A stretch of 64,000 nucleotides of DNA, taken from assembly GCA_029856145.1 (NCBI GenBank), contig JAHQWK010000023.1:47999-111998 (forward strand), in the 5' to 3' direction. The first letter of the stretch is position 1. Every line of letters begins with the position of its first letter. The notes under the pieces were generated by a model that was not told the origin of the DNA, did not search any database, and was given only the letters and a program-made list of their open reading frames with translations. The DNA is from Promethearchaeia archaeon. Lineage in GTDB: Archaea; Asgardarchaeota; Lokiarchaeia; Sigyniarchaeales; SOKP01. Shown here in pieces: positions 47,059 through 55,004 of this stretch. Position numbers and translations under genes: made by a program.

Positions 47059-48588
47059 TTATTGTTTTTTCTTTTTTTGCATTGCTTTTCCAAACTTTTC
47101 AAGCATTTTTCGAGGAGTAACTGTTGGCCTTTCATATCTTTTTAATTTTGATTTTATCCCAAAAAGGTACTTGGCAATGTTTTTTAGCTTTTCAGTATCA
47201 TAACGCATCATCATAGTAATTGTCTCCATGGCGGGTGACCCACCACCATGCAAACCAGCAACCTGCATTAGACCAGCTAGATCGGAAACTAACAAAGCTT
47301 CTATCCCCCGAAAACAACGATACATATATTCAGGTTTAACTCTAGGATTTCTTTTTAAATATTTCATAGCAAGATCTCCTACCTCTTCAGAAAAGAATGA
47401 ACCTTCATATGGTAAAGTCGCAACTATACCTCCAGATAAATCCGCGAGAATTTTGTATTCTTCATATATATTTTCTCCTGCTAATCTTCTACCTGCATTT
47501 GTAAGGATTTCATCTGGAATCTGGGTGCCTGAAGGAGATTTTTCTGAATGTTTTGCACTTGACTCTCCAGCAGCAAAAACTAGTTCAGCAATACCAATAA
47601 TATGTGATAATTTATCTTGCACATGAGACGCTTTTTCAATACCGTTATATTCTGCAACTAGGGCAGCGGATGAAGCTAAAATTTCCGAAACTGCCGGTTT
47701 ACACCCAGTATAGGAGTGTCTATGATAATGAGCAAACATTAAAGCTAAAAATCCAGCATATGAGGTTTGACGTGGATCACCATGACCATTCAGAAAAACC
47801 CGTTCATTTGGGATGAAAACGTCATCAAAAATAATGAATGTCTCTGCATCACCCATATTTAATCCTGGAGCATCAGCGTATTTACTTTTTCGGTAATACG
47901 CAGGTCTTGTAAGTAGCTTCACACCATCCCAATCTCCAGGTAAAGCAAATGCAACTGCATAGTCCTTATCTTCTGGCCCCATATATCTACATGGAACTGC
48001 TATTAATTCATCGGCGTAAGGTGTGTTAGTAATATTAATTTTACATCCTCTAACAACGATACCATCTTCTCTTGTCTCTATTACTCTTAAATATTGATCT
48101 GGGTCTTCTTGTTGGTGTGGTCGTTTTAAACGATCTCCTTTAGCATCTGTCTGGGCGCAACTAGCTACTATATCCCGATCTTGAAAATATTCCAAATATT
48201 TCATAAATCTTTTATAATGGTCTGTCCCGAGAGCTTGATCCATCTCATAAGTAATAACTGATAATGCATTCATCGCATCAATACCCATACATCGCTGAAT
48301 ACATCCTCCAACACGATAACATAAAAGACGAGTCATTTTCTGTTTTTTTAATAGATCTTCTTCACTTTGGTGTATATGGCAAAACCGATTTATCTTTTTA
48401 CCAGTTAAATGCGAGGTTGATGTGCATAAATCTTCGTATTCTGGGTCATAAGCACGATCAAAAGTTTCTCTAATAATGTTCATACCACCTTGGATACGAG
48501 GGTCATCTCGGCTAACTCTTTCCTCACCAATATAAATATTTGGTTTCATTTTCTTTAAATCTTCAACATATTGATCGAATGTACGAAT
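47059..48588 (-). CDS. 4-hydroxybutyryl-CoA dehydratase paralogue, copy 2 (probable AUU start)
   Basis: A second member of the 4-hydroxybutyryl-CoA dehydratase family with its [4Fe-4S] ligands conserved: GGCIQRCMG (Cys-x3-Cys) and HRHSYTGC (His-x6-Cys). DAKGDRLKRP and GGIVATLPYEGSF are further signatures. It is clearly diverged from copy 1, so it may act on another acyl-CoA. The track starts at an internal Met (48549), but the upstream frame encodes KIRTFDQYVEDLKK, which aligns with the N-terminus of copy 1 (PLKTPEEYLESIKR). No ATG, GTG or TTG occurs in that stretch; an ATT at 48588 lies 6 nt after GAGAGG and is the best start, giving 509 residues. Confidence 0.88.
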   Translation of the reverse strand: MRTFDQYVEDLKKMKPNIYIGEERVSRDDPRIQGGMNIIRETFDRAYDPEYEDLCTSTSHLTGKKINRFCHIHQSEEDLLKKQKMTRLLCYRVGGCIQRCMGIDAMNALSVITYEMDQALGTDHYKRFMKYLEYFQDRDIVASCAQTDAKGDRLKRPHQQEDPDQYLRVIETREDGIVVRGCKINITNTPYADELIAVPCRYMGPEDKDYAVAFALPGDWDGVKLLTRPAYYRKSKYADAPGLNMGDAETFIIFDDVFIPNERVFLNGHGDPRQTSYAGFLALMFAHYHRHSYTGCKPAVSEILASSAALVAEYNGIEKASHVQDKLSHIIGIAELVFAAGESSAKHSEKSPSGTQIPDEILTNAGRRLAGENIYEEYKILADLSGGIVATLPYEGSFFSEEVGDLAMKYLKRNPRVKPEYMYRCFRGIEALLVSDLAGLMQVAGLHGGGSPAMETITMMMRYDTEKLKNIAKYLFGIKSKLKRYERPTVTPRKMLEKFGKAMQKKKKQ

Positions 48589-48735
48589 TTTAATCCTCTC
48601 TTGATTAAATTATTAAAATTAGAATCAAATTATTATAAATAATTGAAAATAGATTATAAATTAAACGCCTAAGATAAAAAACTTTAGAGTTTAGAAAGTA
48701 AAATAAAAAAAAAATTGTAGAATTTGATTATAATT

Positions 48736-48990
48736 CTAGAAAATTGCACGGTTCCTAACGTGTATCCTATTCTTCACATCTTCTATTCTTTTTACCTCTT
48801 TAAGATAATTATTGTTATATTTAGCTTTACTAAATAGTCTCAATAAAGCTTTTTTTCTTGGTTTCTCCCGTTCAATAACTTTAGATTCCTCAATTTGCTC
48901 CTCTTCCATGGGGAGTTCTTCTATAATAATAATATCTTCCAAAACAATGCTATATTTATGTTCTTTATCTTTATCTAATACTTGTACCAT
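48736..48990 (-). CDS. Small charged hypothetical protein
   Basis: An 84-residue protein with a GGGGTGA ribosome site 7-8 nt before its ATG, which argues it is real. It has an acidic middle (IEELPMEEEQIEESKVIE) and a basic C-terminus (REKPRKKALLRLFSKAKY). No family is recognised. It lies 21 bp after the 94-residue ORF on the same strand, so the two likely form a small operon. Confidence 0.6.
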   Translation of the reverse strand: MVQVLDKDKEHKYSIVLEDIIIIEELPMEEEQIEESKVIEREKPRKKALLRLFSKAKYNNNYLKEVKRIEDVKNRIHVRNRAIF

Positions 48991-49011
48991 TTTTCATTCA
49001 CCCCTATTTTG

Positions 49012-49296
49012 TTATTTTAAATCTTTTATTCCAAACCTAAATTTCTCAGGATAAAAACAATAAAAACTACAGGATTGTTTCCATCTCTTTATTGCTCTCT
49101 TCTTTTCTATTGAATCTACCTCATTATTGGTAGAAACATTTTTTCTACTTAAAGTGTCAATTCCCGTAAACGGAATGTCTGAACTCATTTCTTTCGGTTC
49201 TTCCTTGACTTCTTCTTTATAAAATACGTAGAAGAATTCTTTAAAATCGGGAACTATCTTTTGCTCACTTTCAGTCAGATTTCGCCACCTCCTCAA
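49012..49296 (-). CDS. Small hypothetical protein with a perfect Shine-Dalgarno sequence at its 5' end
   Basis: A 94-residue ORF if the TTG at 49296 is used, but that TTG overlaps GAGGAGGTGG, an ideal ribosome site. Translation more likely begins at a codon 7 nt downstream, a CTG giving LTESEQKIVPDFKEFF, about 88 residues. The protein is charged and contains DFKEFFYVFYKEEVKEEP and CSFYCFYPEKF. No family is recognised. It precedes the 84-residue gene on the same strand. Confidence 0.55.
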   Translation of the reverse strand: MRRWRNLTESEQKIVPDFKEFFYVFYKEEVKEEPKEMSSDIPFTGIDTLSRKNVSTNNEVDSIEKKRAIKRWKQSCSFYCFYPEKFRFGIKDLK

Positions 49297-49519
49297 CTAT
49301 ATTTTTTCTTACTTTGGACTACATATATAATTAAATTAGCATTATATTTTTAGTTTACTGTACTGAACTTTGATTGGAATCTTAGACAAATATTGGATAA
49401 ACCTAAAAAAATAATTTGACCCAATAAAAATTTCATTGGAAAAGCCTAAAAATCAAGAGTTTTCAGGAAATTTTATATCCACTTTATAAAAAAAGTAATT
49501 TTCAAAAGAGTTTTTTTCC

Positions 49520-50092
49520 TTATGAATCAAATAACTCCATATCAGAGGATAATGCTTTATATTTTTCATATAATTCATTAATGATTGCATTAAATGATTC
49601 AATGACTCCTTGACCTGTTTTTGCTGAGGTTACATAATATCCTAAAAATTTACGCTTTTTAACTATTTTTTGAATCTTTGATTTGTCTAAATCATTTTCA
49701 TTAATTAAATCAACTTTATTAGCAAATAAAACTACAGGAATTTCACCGCAAAATTGAATAATATCCTCATGCCAGTTTGAAATATGATTGAAACTTTCTT
49801 CACCAAGATCATTATCTTCAAGACTATACACTATTATAGCAGCTCTACTATTTTTAAAAAAGGATGGGCGTAAAAAATTGAAATCATCTTGACCTGCAAT
49901 ATCCCAGAATAATAATTTAATATTGTCTTCATTTATTTCTTTGAGGAATACAGAAAATTGAGCACCAATTGTCTTGATATAATCCTCTTGAAATCCCCCT
50001 TGAGTAAAGTTCTTAATAAGAGATGTTTTTCCGACTCTTCCATCTCCAACTACAGTTATTTTAAAATTAAATTTTGCCCCTGAATCGCTCAT
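49520..50092 (-). CDS. Ras-like small GTPase, module copy 1
   Basis: A 190-residue small GTPase with all five G motifs: VGDGRVGKTSLIKNF (G1), IKTIGAQFS (G2), WDIAGQDDFNF (G3, Gln kept), FANKVDLI (G4) and TSAKTGQG (G5). It is a close paralogue of the GTPase at 56909 (both share DYIKTIGAQF and the RAAIIVYSLE/RAGIIVYSLE core). There is no C-terminal Cys for lipidation. It is divergent from the winged-helix/TPR gene at 50832 across a 739-bp gap containing a structured GC-richer element. Confidence 0.94.
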   Translation of the reverse strand: MSDSGAKFNFKITVVGDGRVGKTSLIKNFTQGGFQEDYIKTIGAQFSVFLKEINEDNIKLLFWDIAGQDDFNFLRPSFFKNSRAAIIVYSLEDNDLGEESFNHISNWHEDIIQFCGEIPVVLFANKVDLINENDLDKSKIQKIVKKRKFLGYYVTSAKTGQGVIESFNAIINELYEKYKALSSDMELFDS

Positions 50093-50477
50093 AAGAATGC
50101 CATATACAAATAGTACTTGAGAATATTATTTAATGTAAGATTAGATTTATAAAAATATAAAACTTTGTTTTATTATTTTAATAATCCACTCAAAGTGATA
50201 GACAAAATTGGTAGAAATAAGAAGAAAATGATCAAATTTAAAAAAATAATGATATTCAAATTTACCAAACTAGAAAAGTGTTTGTATAGAGAAAGAACAT
50301 TTTTCGAGTTAATTTTATTCTTTGTTCTTTTCAATCTGTGGTTTTTTTTAATGAAAATGGGATTTATAGAACATGGCATCTGTAACGATTTTAATTTATT
50401 TAATTCATTAATGGTGGGATTTTGGACAGCAAACCGCCCAAATAGGGTAGAATATTTTATATTCTATCTTTAAGAAT

Positions 50478-50619
50478 CAGCGGTTTTTTCTTTCTTGGAT
50501 TCTTTAAGAAAAAGAGAGCTCAAAATGTTGTTTGTTCAACAAACAACTGAGCTCTCTGCCATACCTACAGCCCTTCTCTCCCTCAATTAGCTGCCCATCT
50601 CTCCCATTTTTTACCGCTG
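50478..50619. ncRNA. Candidate structured RNA (nested inverted repeats), strand unknown
   Basis: Outer arms CAGCGGT (50478-50484) and ACCGCTG (50613-50619) enclose a two-part hairpin: AGAGAGCTC / GAGCTCTCT (50513-50521 / 50549-50557) with, inside it, GTTGTTTG-ttcaa-CAAACAAC (50527-50547). The segment is richer in G and C than its flanks, a known hint for RNA genes in AT-rich archaea. It matches no RNA family I recognise and could instead be a terminator or mobile-element end. Confidence 0.45.
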
Positions 50620-50737
50620 CCACTGGTAAGAAAGCTTTACAAAGTTCTAAAAAGGTCAATTTAGAACTTTTATTTTTTTCCTTCAACTTTAGTTCGATCG
50701 GGAGTGTTTATATAGTTTTTTGTATTAAATTCCAGAT

Positions 50738-50763
50738 GGATTCCTATAAGAGTTTAGGAATCC
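50738..50763. promoter_or_regulatory. Inverted repeat upstream of winged-helix/TPR gene 1
   Basis: GGATTCCTA / TAGGAATCC, perfect 9-bp arms with an 8-nt spacer, about 70 bp before the TTG start. It may be an operator for the winged-helix protein itself or a leader hairpin. Confidence 0.4.
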
Positions 50764-50831
50764 AAACATTTTTATAGAATTCACTCCTATCTAATCTTGT
50801 AATAAGAAAAAAAACATATTTATGCATTATC

Positions 50832-52775
50832 TTGGTAAATACAAACATAATCAATTATCCTCCTAAAGAAATTTTAGAACCTCCTTCCAAAATTAGTAAG
50901 CCTAATTTTGAACTAATTATACTTTGGATGTTAAATAATAATGAATACTGTTCTGGTTCAAATTTTCTAGAAATTAAAAATTTGGAAACTGATACCGTGT
51001 TTTCTAAATCAACGTTATATAATTATTTGAAAAATCTTATTGAAGATGGTTATATCAATAAAAGTGCTTACAATAAATATCAAATTACTTCTAACGGTAG
51101 AGATCGATTTTATGAATTATCTCAAGCAAAGAATAAGAAAAGGAAATTAAACTATCCTCCAGAAGCAATACTTAGAAGGCGAAATTATAATCATTGGATT
51201 CTCTGGATGCTTTTTAATAACAATTTTTGTAAATGGGCGGATTTTCTTAATGACCCACTTAAAATAAATCAATCTTCATTATCAAAGAATATGAATTTGG
51301 TAATGGAGCAAGAGTTTGTGAGAAAAGAAGATAAAGAATATAGGATTACACGATTAGGGAAATTAGAATATTCAAATATGTTAAGATTGTATGATTTAGA
51401 CAGACAATCGATTCTAGAGGAAGAGGGCAAGCGAATTAAGGAAATTACTAAAATAACAATTAATTTCTTCAAGAAATATAAAATAAAAGATGATGATATT
51501 AAATTTCGATTCCTAAATAATATGTTAAAATTGCCATATGAAAAAGTAGAATCCTCTTTAGACTCTGAAGAAGATTTTCATAAAATTTTATTATTTCTAT
51601 CTATAAATCATCCAGATCAATCTCCTTTTTATATTTCTTCAGAGAATTTTTCTAAAAATTATAATTTAAGCCATGTTAAACTCAATTTTATTATACTCCG
51701 AAACGTTGAAGAAGATATTTTTCCAATAAAATTTTTTAAATTGGAGCAAAATAAAAATGAGATATATTATTTTCAAGAGAATGAAAAGTTAGAAAGGATG
51801 CTTAATGCTATCGTAGAGGATCATATTACTAAATTCTCATATTTAAATAATTTGTATGAAGCGACTCCTTATGAAATATCTCCATTAACAATGGAAAGAA
51901 CAGTTGGAGCTATTGTGGAGGAAATTTGTGATAATATTTTCGATAATGGGTTAAGAGAGTCTTTACGTAAATTTCTACCAGAATATATAAATTATTTAGC
52001 ATATAAAATTGAGAAAGAAAAAAAATTAGTCGATACTTATGATAAATTAGAAGGTTTAATTTGGCAACCTATCCAGGCTTATAATTTTGATTATAATTCG
52101 GAGAAAAATGAAATTTATGAAGCTATTGATGAGATTGATAAAGCTATTAAATTAGATCCTAAAAATATTGATCTATATTTCTCTAAAAGTAAGATTTTAT
52201 ATGAGAATGGGGAATATAAGCAAGTGTTAGATTTCCTAGATAAAATGGTTCTAGAATTTCCACAAGAAGAAAAAAATATAAAGGTGAAAATAGCGTACGT
52301 TCTTAAAGAAATGAAAAATGCCAAAGCAGGATTAGATATTATCAATGAACTGCTTGAGAAATACCCTGAAGACAATGACCTTCTTAATTATAAAGCTTTT
52401 TGGTTGCAATTTTTAAATAGAAAAGAAGAATCTATAGAAATTATTCAAAAACTTATAGCACGAGTTCCTGACAATGCAACATATCATGATACTTATGGTG
52501 AAATTCTAATGTTCTTTAAGGAGTATGAAAAAGCTATTGAGGAATTCTTAAAAACAATAAAAATTGGTAGAGATAATTGGTATGTTTATCAGACGAATAT
52601 AAAATTAGGGATTTGTTATAAAGAACTAGAAAATTATCAACAAGCAGTTGAGTATCTTCAGAAAGGTAAAGAATTAACAGACAAAGCTTTAAGTGATCTT
52701 GATGAAAGAGCAAAATGGATTACGATTGCGAATCTATTCCTAGCTGAGATTGAACAACTAAAAGCTGATTTTTAA
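50832..52775 (+). CDS. Double winged-helix protein with C-terminal TPRs, copy 1
   Basis: A 647-residue protein with two similar N-terminal winged-helix units (residues ~20-90 and ~105-175), each opening with a NYPP motif and containing FELIILWMLNNNE / NHWILWMLFNNNF and LYNYLKNLIEDGYI / LSKNMNLVMEQEFV. Residues ~180-420 are an uncharacterised helical domain (DLDRQSILEEEGKRIKEITK; LLFLSINHPDQ; LREFLPEYINYLAYKIE-like). Residues ~430-640 are TPRs (IDEIDKAIKLDPKNIDLYFS, YHDTYGEILMFFKEYEKAIEEF, KLGICYKELENYQQAVEYLQKG). It looks like a DNA-binding regulator with a TPR sensor. Start is TTG. The paralogue at 55005 has the same layout. Confidence 0.85.
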   Translation: MVNTNIINYPPKEILEPPSKISKPNFELIILWMLNNNEYCSGSNFLEIKNLETDTVFSKSTLYNYLKNLIEDGYINKSAYNKYQITSNGRDRFYELSQAKNKKRKLNYPPEAILRRRNYNHWILWMLFNNNFCKWADFLNDPLKINQSSLSKNMNLVMEQEFVRKEDKEYRITRLGKLEYSNMLRLYDLDRQSILEEEGKRIKEITKITINFFKKYKIKDDDIKFRFLNNMLKLPYEKVESSLDSEEDFHKILLFLSINHPDQSPFYISSENFSKNYNLSHVKLNFIILRNVEEDIFPIKFFKLEQNKNEIYYFQENEKLERMLNAIVEDHITKFSYLNNLYEATPYEISPLTMERTVGAIVEEICDNIFDNGLRESLRKFLPEYINYLAYKIEKEKKLVDTYDKLEGLIWQPIQAYNFDYNSEKNEIYEAIDEIDKAIKLDPKNIDLYFSKSKILYENGEYKQVLDFLDKMVLEFPQEEKNIKVKIAYVLKEMKNAKAGLDIINELLEKYPEDNDLLNYKAFWLQFLNRKEESIEIIQKLIARVPDNATYHDTYGEILMFFKEYEKAIEEFLKTIKIGRDNWYVYQTNIKLGICYKELENYQQAVEYLQKGKELTDKALSDLDERAKWITIANLFLAEIEQLKADF

Positions 52776-52786
52776 AAAAAAAAAAA

Positions 52787-54577
52787 TTAATTATTTTTTA
52801 CTAAAATTTCTAACTCATCTATTTTGTCAGATAAGTATTTAATTCCTTTTTCCCAGAAAGAAGGATCATTTAAGTTAATACCAATTTCAGATAGCATTTC
52901 CTCAGGAGAAAGTGAACTCCCCACTGAAAGTAATTTTAAGTACCTTGGTACAAATTCCTCTTTTTGATCAAGATATAATTGATATATTGAAATCACTAGA
53001 AGGTTAGACATATTATATGCGTAGACATAGAAAGGAACATGAAGAAAATGTGGAATTACAAAACAATAGTTCGCATATTCCTCTTTTATATTGGTTATTG
53101 AATTCCCAAACATCAATTCCATTTCTTTTACAAAAGCTTCTTTATATTCTTCTGTTGTTGGTAGCTTTTTTTCAATTAAATCATGAATAACTTTTTCAAA
53201 ACTATAGAAAGCATTTTGCCTATGTGAAGTTCCAAACTTAGATTCAATAAAATTACTGAGCAATGATATTTTTTCTTCCTTTGATAGATCTGTATTCATT
53301 AAATAATCAAAAGTTAAGATTTCATTGAACACAGAAGCTATTTCTGCGGCAACGAGGGAGATATCTATATTTATAAAATTTTGAGTGCTTTGAATATAAA
53401 AAGCATGGAACGCATGGCCAAGTTCATGAGCTAATGCACGTACCGAATCAACTGTATCTGTGAAGTTAACAAAGACAAATGGATAATGCTTCTGTTTTCC
53501 ATGTGCACAAAAGGCACCTCTATTTTTTCCTTTTCTTGGTGTAACATCTATATGGTTTAATTCAACCATTTTTTCTACAATATTTTTAAATTCAGGATGA
53601 AATTTTACAACTGAATCTTTAATTAATTGTAATGCTTCTTGGTAGGAATACTTTCTTGTTATTTGGCCGATTGGGGCATACATGTCCGACATATGTAATT
53701 CTGAAAGGTTCAAGAGTTTTCTCTTTAAATTATAATATTTTTCAACAATATGGTAACTCTCCGTTGTAACTTTTCCAAGTATTTCAACACTTTCATCACT
53801 AACTTCATTTTCTAAGTTCCTTCTAGATATAGATTTTACGAAATTCTTTCTTTTGCTTTCTAAATCCCAATTCTTTAAAATATTATTGTAAATATGCGTA
53901 AAAATCATTTCATTCTTTTTGTATTCTCTCATCATTGTTTGTAAAGCCTTGTATCGAAGATCCTTATCTTCTTGATACATATAAGAGAAAAGTTCTGCTT
54001 CTGTTAATTTCTTCAGTTCTCCATCTACTTCAAAATCAAATAGGAAACTGCTTTTCAATTCACTATAAAGCTTTATGAATCCAGTAACACCCGAAATGTC
54101 TTTCATTAAAATAATTTGTTCTTCTTTTTCAGAGAGTTGATGTGGCTTTTTCAATCTATTAAATTTAAGAGCATGTGTGTAATTTTTTAAATCTGGAGAT
54201 TCTATAAATTCTTCAAATTTGGCATCTGAAATCTTATTCAGTTCTAAATCAAAAAACAACAATTTTTCTTGAATTTTAACTTTAAACTCATCTATTTTAG
54301 CAAAGAAAGATTTAACATCATCATCTAAACTATTAACTCTGTATAGTAATGTAGAATAAGTATCGAAGTAAAAAACTTTCTCTATAATTGCTTCATACTT
54401 TTCATACAATTCTAGAAGTTGTTTTGGAGTAAGTGAAGGATCCTCTAACTTACCCTTGACGTTTTGATAAAAATTTTCAACTGATTTTTCTAATTCTTGG
54501 ATATCTTTCTCAATTAATGGATCAAAGATATCTATATAGAAATCACTTAAATCCCATTTGATGATTTCTTGTGTCAT
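52787..54577 (-). CDS. pepF: Oligoendopeptidase F (M3 family)
   Basis: A cytoplasmic zinc endopeptidase of 596 residues that degrades short peptides. The active site is ALAHELGHAFHAFYIQ near residue 390, with the third ligand Glu in AAEIASVFNE about 30 residues later. The N-terminal M3 region begins WDLSDFYIDIFDPLIEKD, and KGKNRGAFCAHG is a family signature. It sits between the two winged-helix/TPR copies and is convergent with the first, so it appears caught inside the duplicated module rather than part of it. Confidence 0.95.
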   Translation of the reverse strand: MTQEIIKWDLSDFYIDIFDPLIEKDIQELEKSVENFYQNVKGKLEDPSLTPKQLLELYEKYEAIIEKVFYFDTYSTLLYRVNSLDDDVKSFFAKIDEFKVKIQEKLLFFDLELNKISDAKFEEFIESPDLKNYTHALKFNRLKKPHQLSEKEEQIILMKDISGVTGFIKLYSELKSSFLFDFEVDGELKKLTEAELFSYMYQEDKDLRYKALQTMMREYKKNEMIFTHIYNNILKNWDLESKRKNFVKSISRRNLENEVSDESVEILGKVTTESYHIVEKYYNLKRKLLNLSELHMSDMYAPIGQITRKYSYQEALQLIKDSVVKFHPEFKNIVEKMVELNHIDVTPRKGKNRGAFCAHGKQKHYPFVFVNFTDTVDSVRALAHELGHAFHAFYIQSTQNFINIDISLVAAEIASVFNEILTFDYLMNTDLSKEEKISLLSNFIESKFGTSHRQNAFYSFEKVIHDLIEKKLPTTEEYKEAFVKEMELMFGNSITNIKEEYANYCFVIPHFLHVPFYVYAYNMSNLLVISIYQLYLDQKEEFVPRYLKLLSVGSSLSPEEMLSEIGINLNDPSFWEKGIKYLSDKIDELEILVKNN

Positions 54578-55004
54578 AAAAGAGAAAGTAAGTAAATATT
54601 ATTTGAATTTTTCTATGAATTCTTAAATTTGCAGAGATAATTATAGAAGTTATTGGTAAACAAATGATTCCTAAGTTAAATTGGAGACGGAAATAAGAAA
54701 AATTAAATGAATAAATTAATAAAAAATTAGTTTAAGAAAAAAAAGAATAAAAAAAATATTTATTTATTAAGTAGAACATAAGTATTCCAATAACCAGTTG
54801 CGAGTAAGGGCTTTTTTTGATTTTTTCTCATTTTTTTAACCTCTTTTTTTAGGTTTTTTTTATTAATTTTAATATAGATAAGCTTCGATATATAGTTTTT
54901 ATTATGAAACTTTTTGTGAAGTTCGAACTTAAAGAAAACAATTTAAATAGTAAAAAAACCTATCTATCAATAATTAAAGAATTTAAATAGGGAATTCATA
55001 AGTT
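54578..55004. other. 427-bp intergenic region upstream of winged-helix/TPR gene 2
   Basis: AT-rich divergent promoter region for pepF and the TPR gene. It holds several T-rich runs near 54810-54870 and one perfect palindrome at 54919-54930; no gene is visible. Confidence 0.45.
54919..54930. promoter_or_regulatory. Palindrome AAGTTCGAACTT
   Basis: A perfect 12-bp palindrome about 75 bp before the second winged-helix/TPR gene. Its position matches that of the inverted repeat before copy 1, although the sequences differ. Confidence 0.35.

Larger units (their letters stand above)
50093..50831. other. 739-bp intergenic region with structured element and inverted repeat
   Basis: This separates the divergent GTPase and winged-helix/TPR genes. 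The track ORFs here (50165 +, 50173 -, 50504 -, 50532 +) are low-complexity and mutually overlapping, so I do not accept them. The stretch 50478-50660 is less AT-rich than its surroundings and contains nested inverted repeats; another inverted repeat is at 50738-50763. Confidence 0.55.

Noticed and set aside
50165-50473. 102-aa plus-strand ORF with a hydrophobic segment
   Set aside because: Low-complexity Phe/Lys/Ile-rich translation of AT-rich intergenic DNA, no ribosome site, and overlapped by another ORF on the other strand.
50504-50777. 60-aa and 81-aa ORFs on opposite strands over the GC-richer patch
   Set aside because: They cover nested inverted repeats and resemble no protein; a structured RNA or element end explains the patch better.
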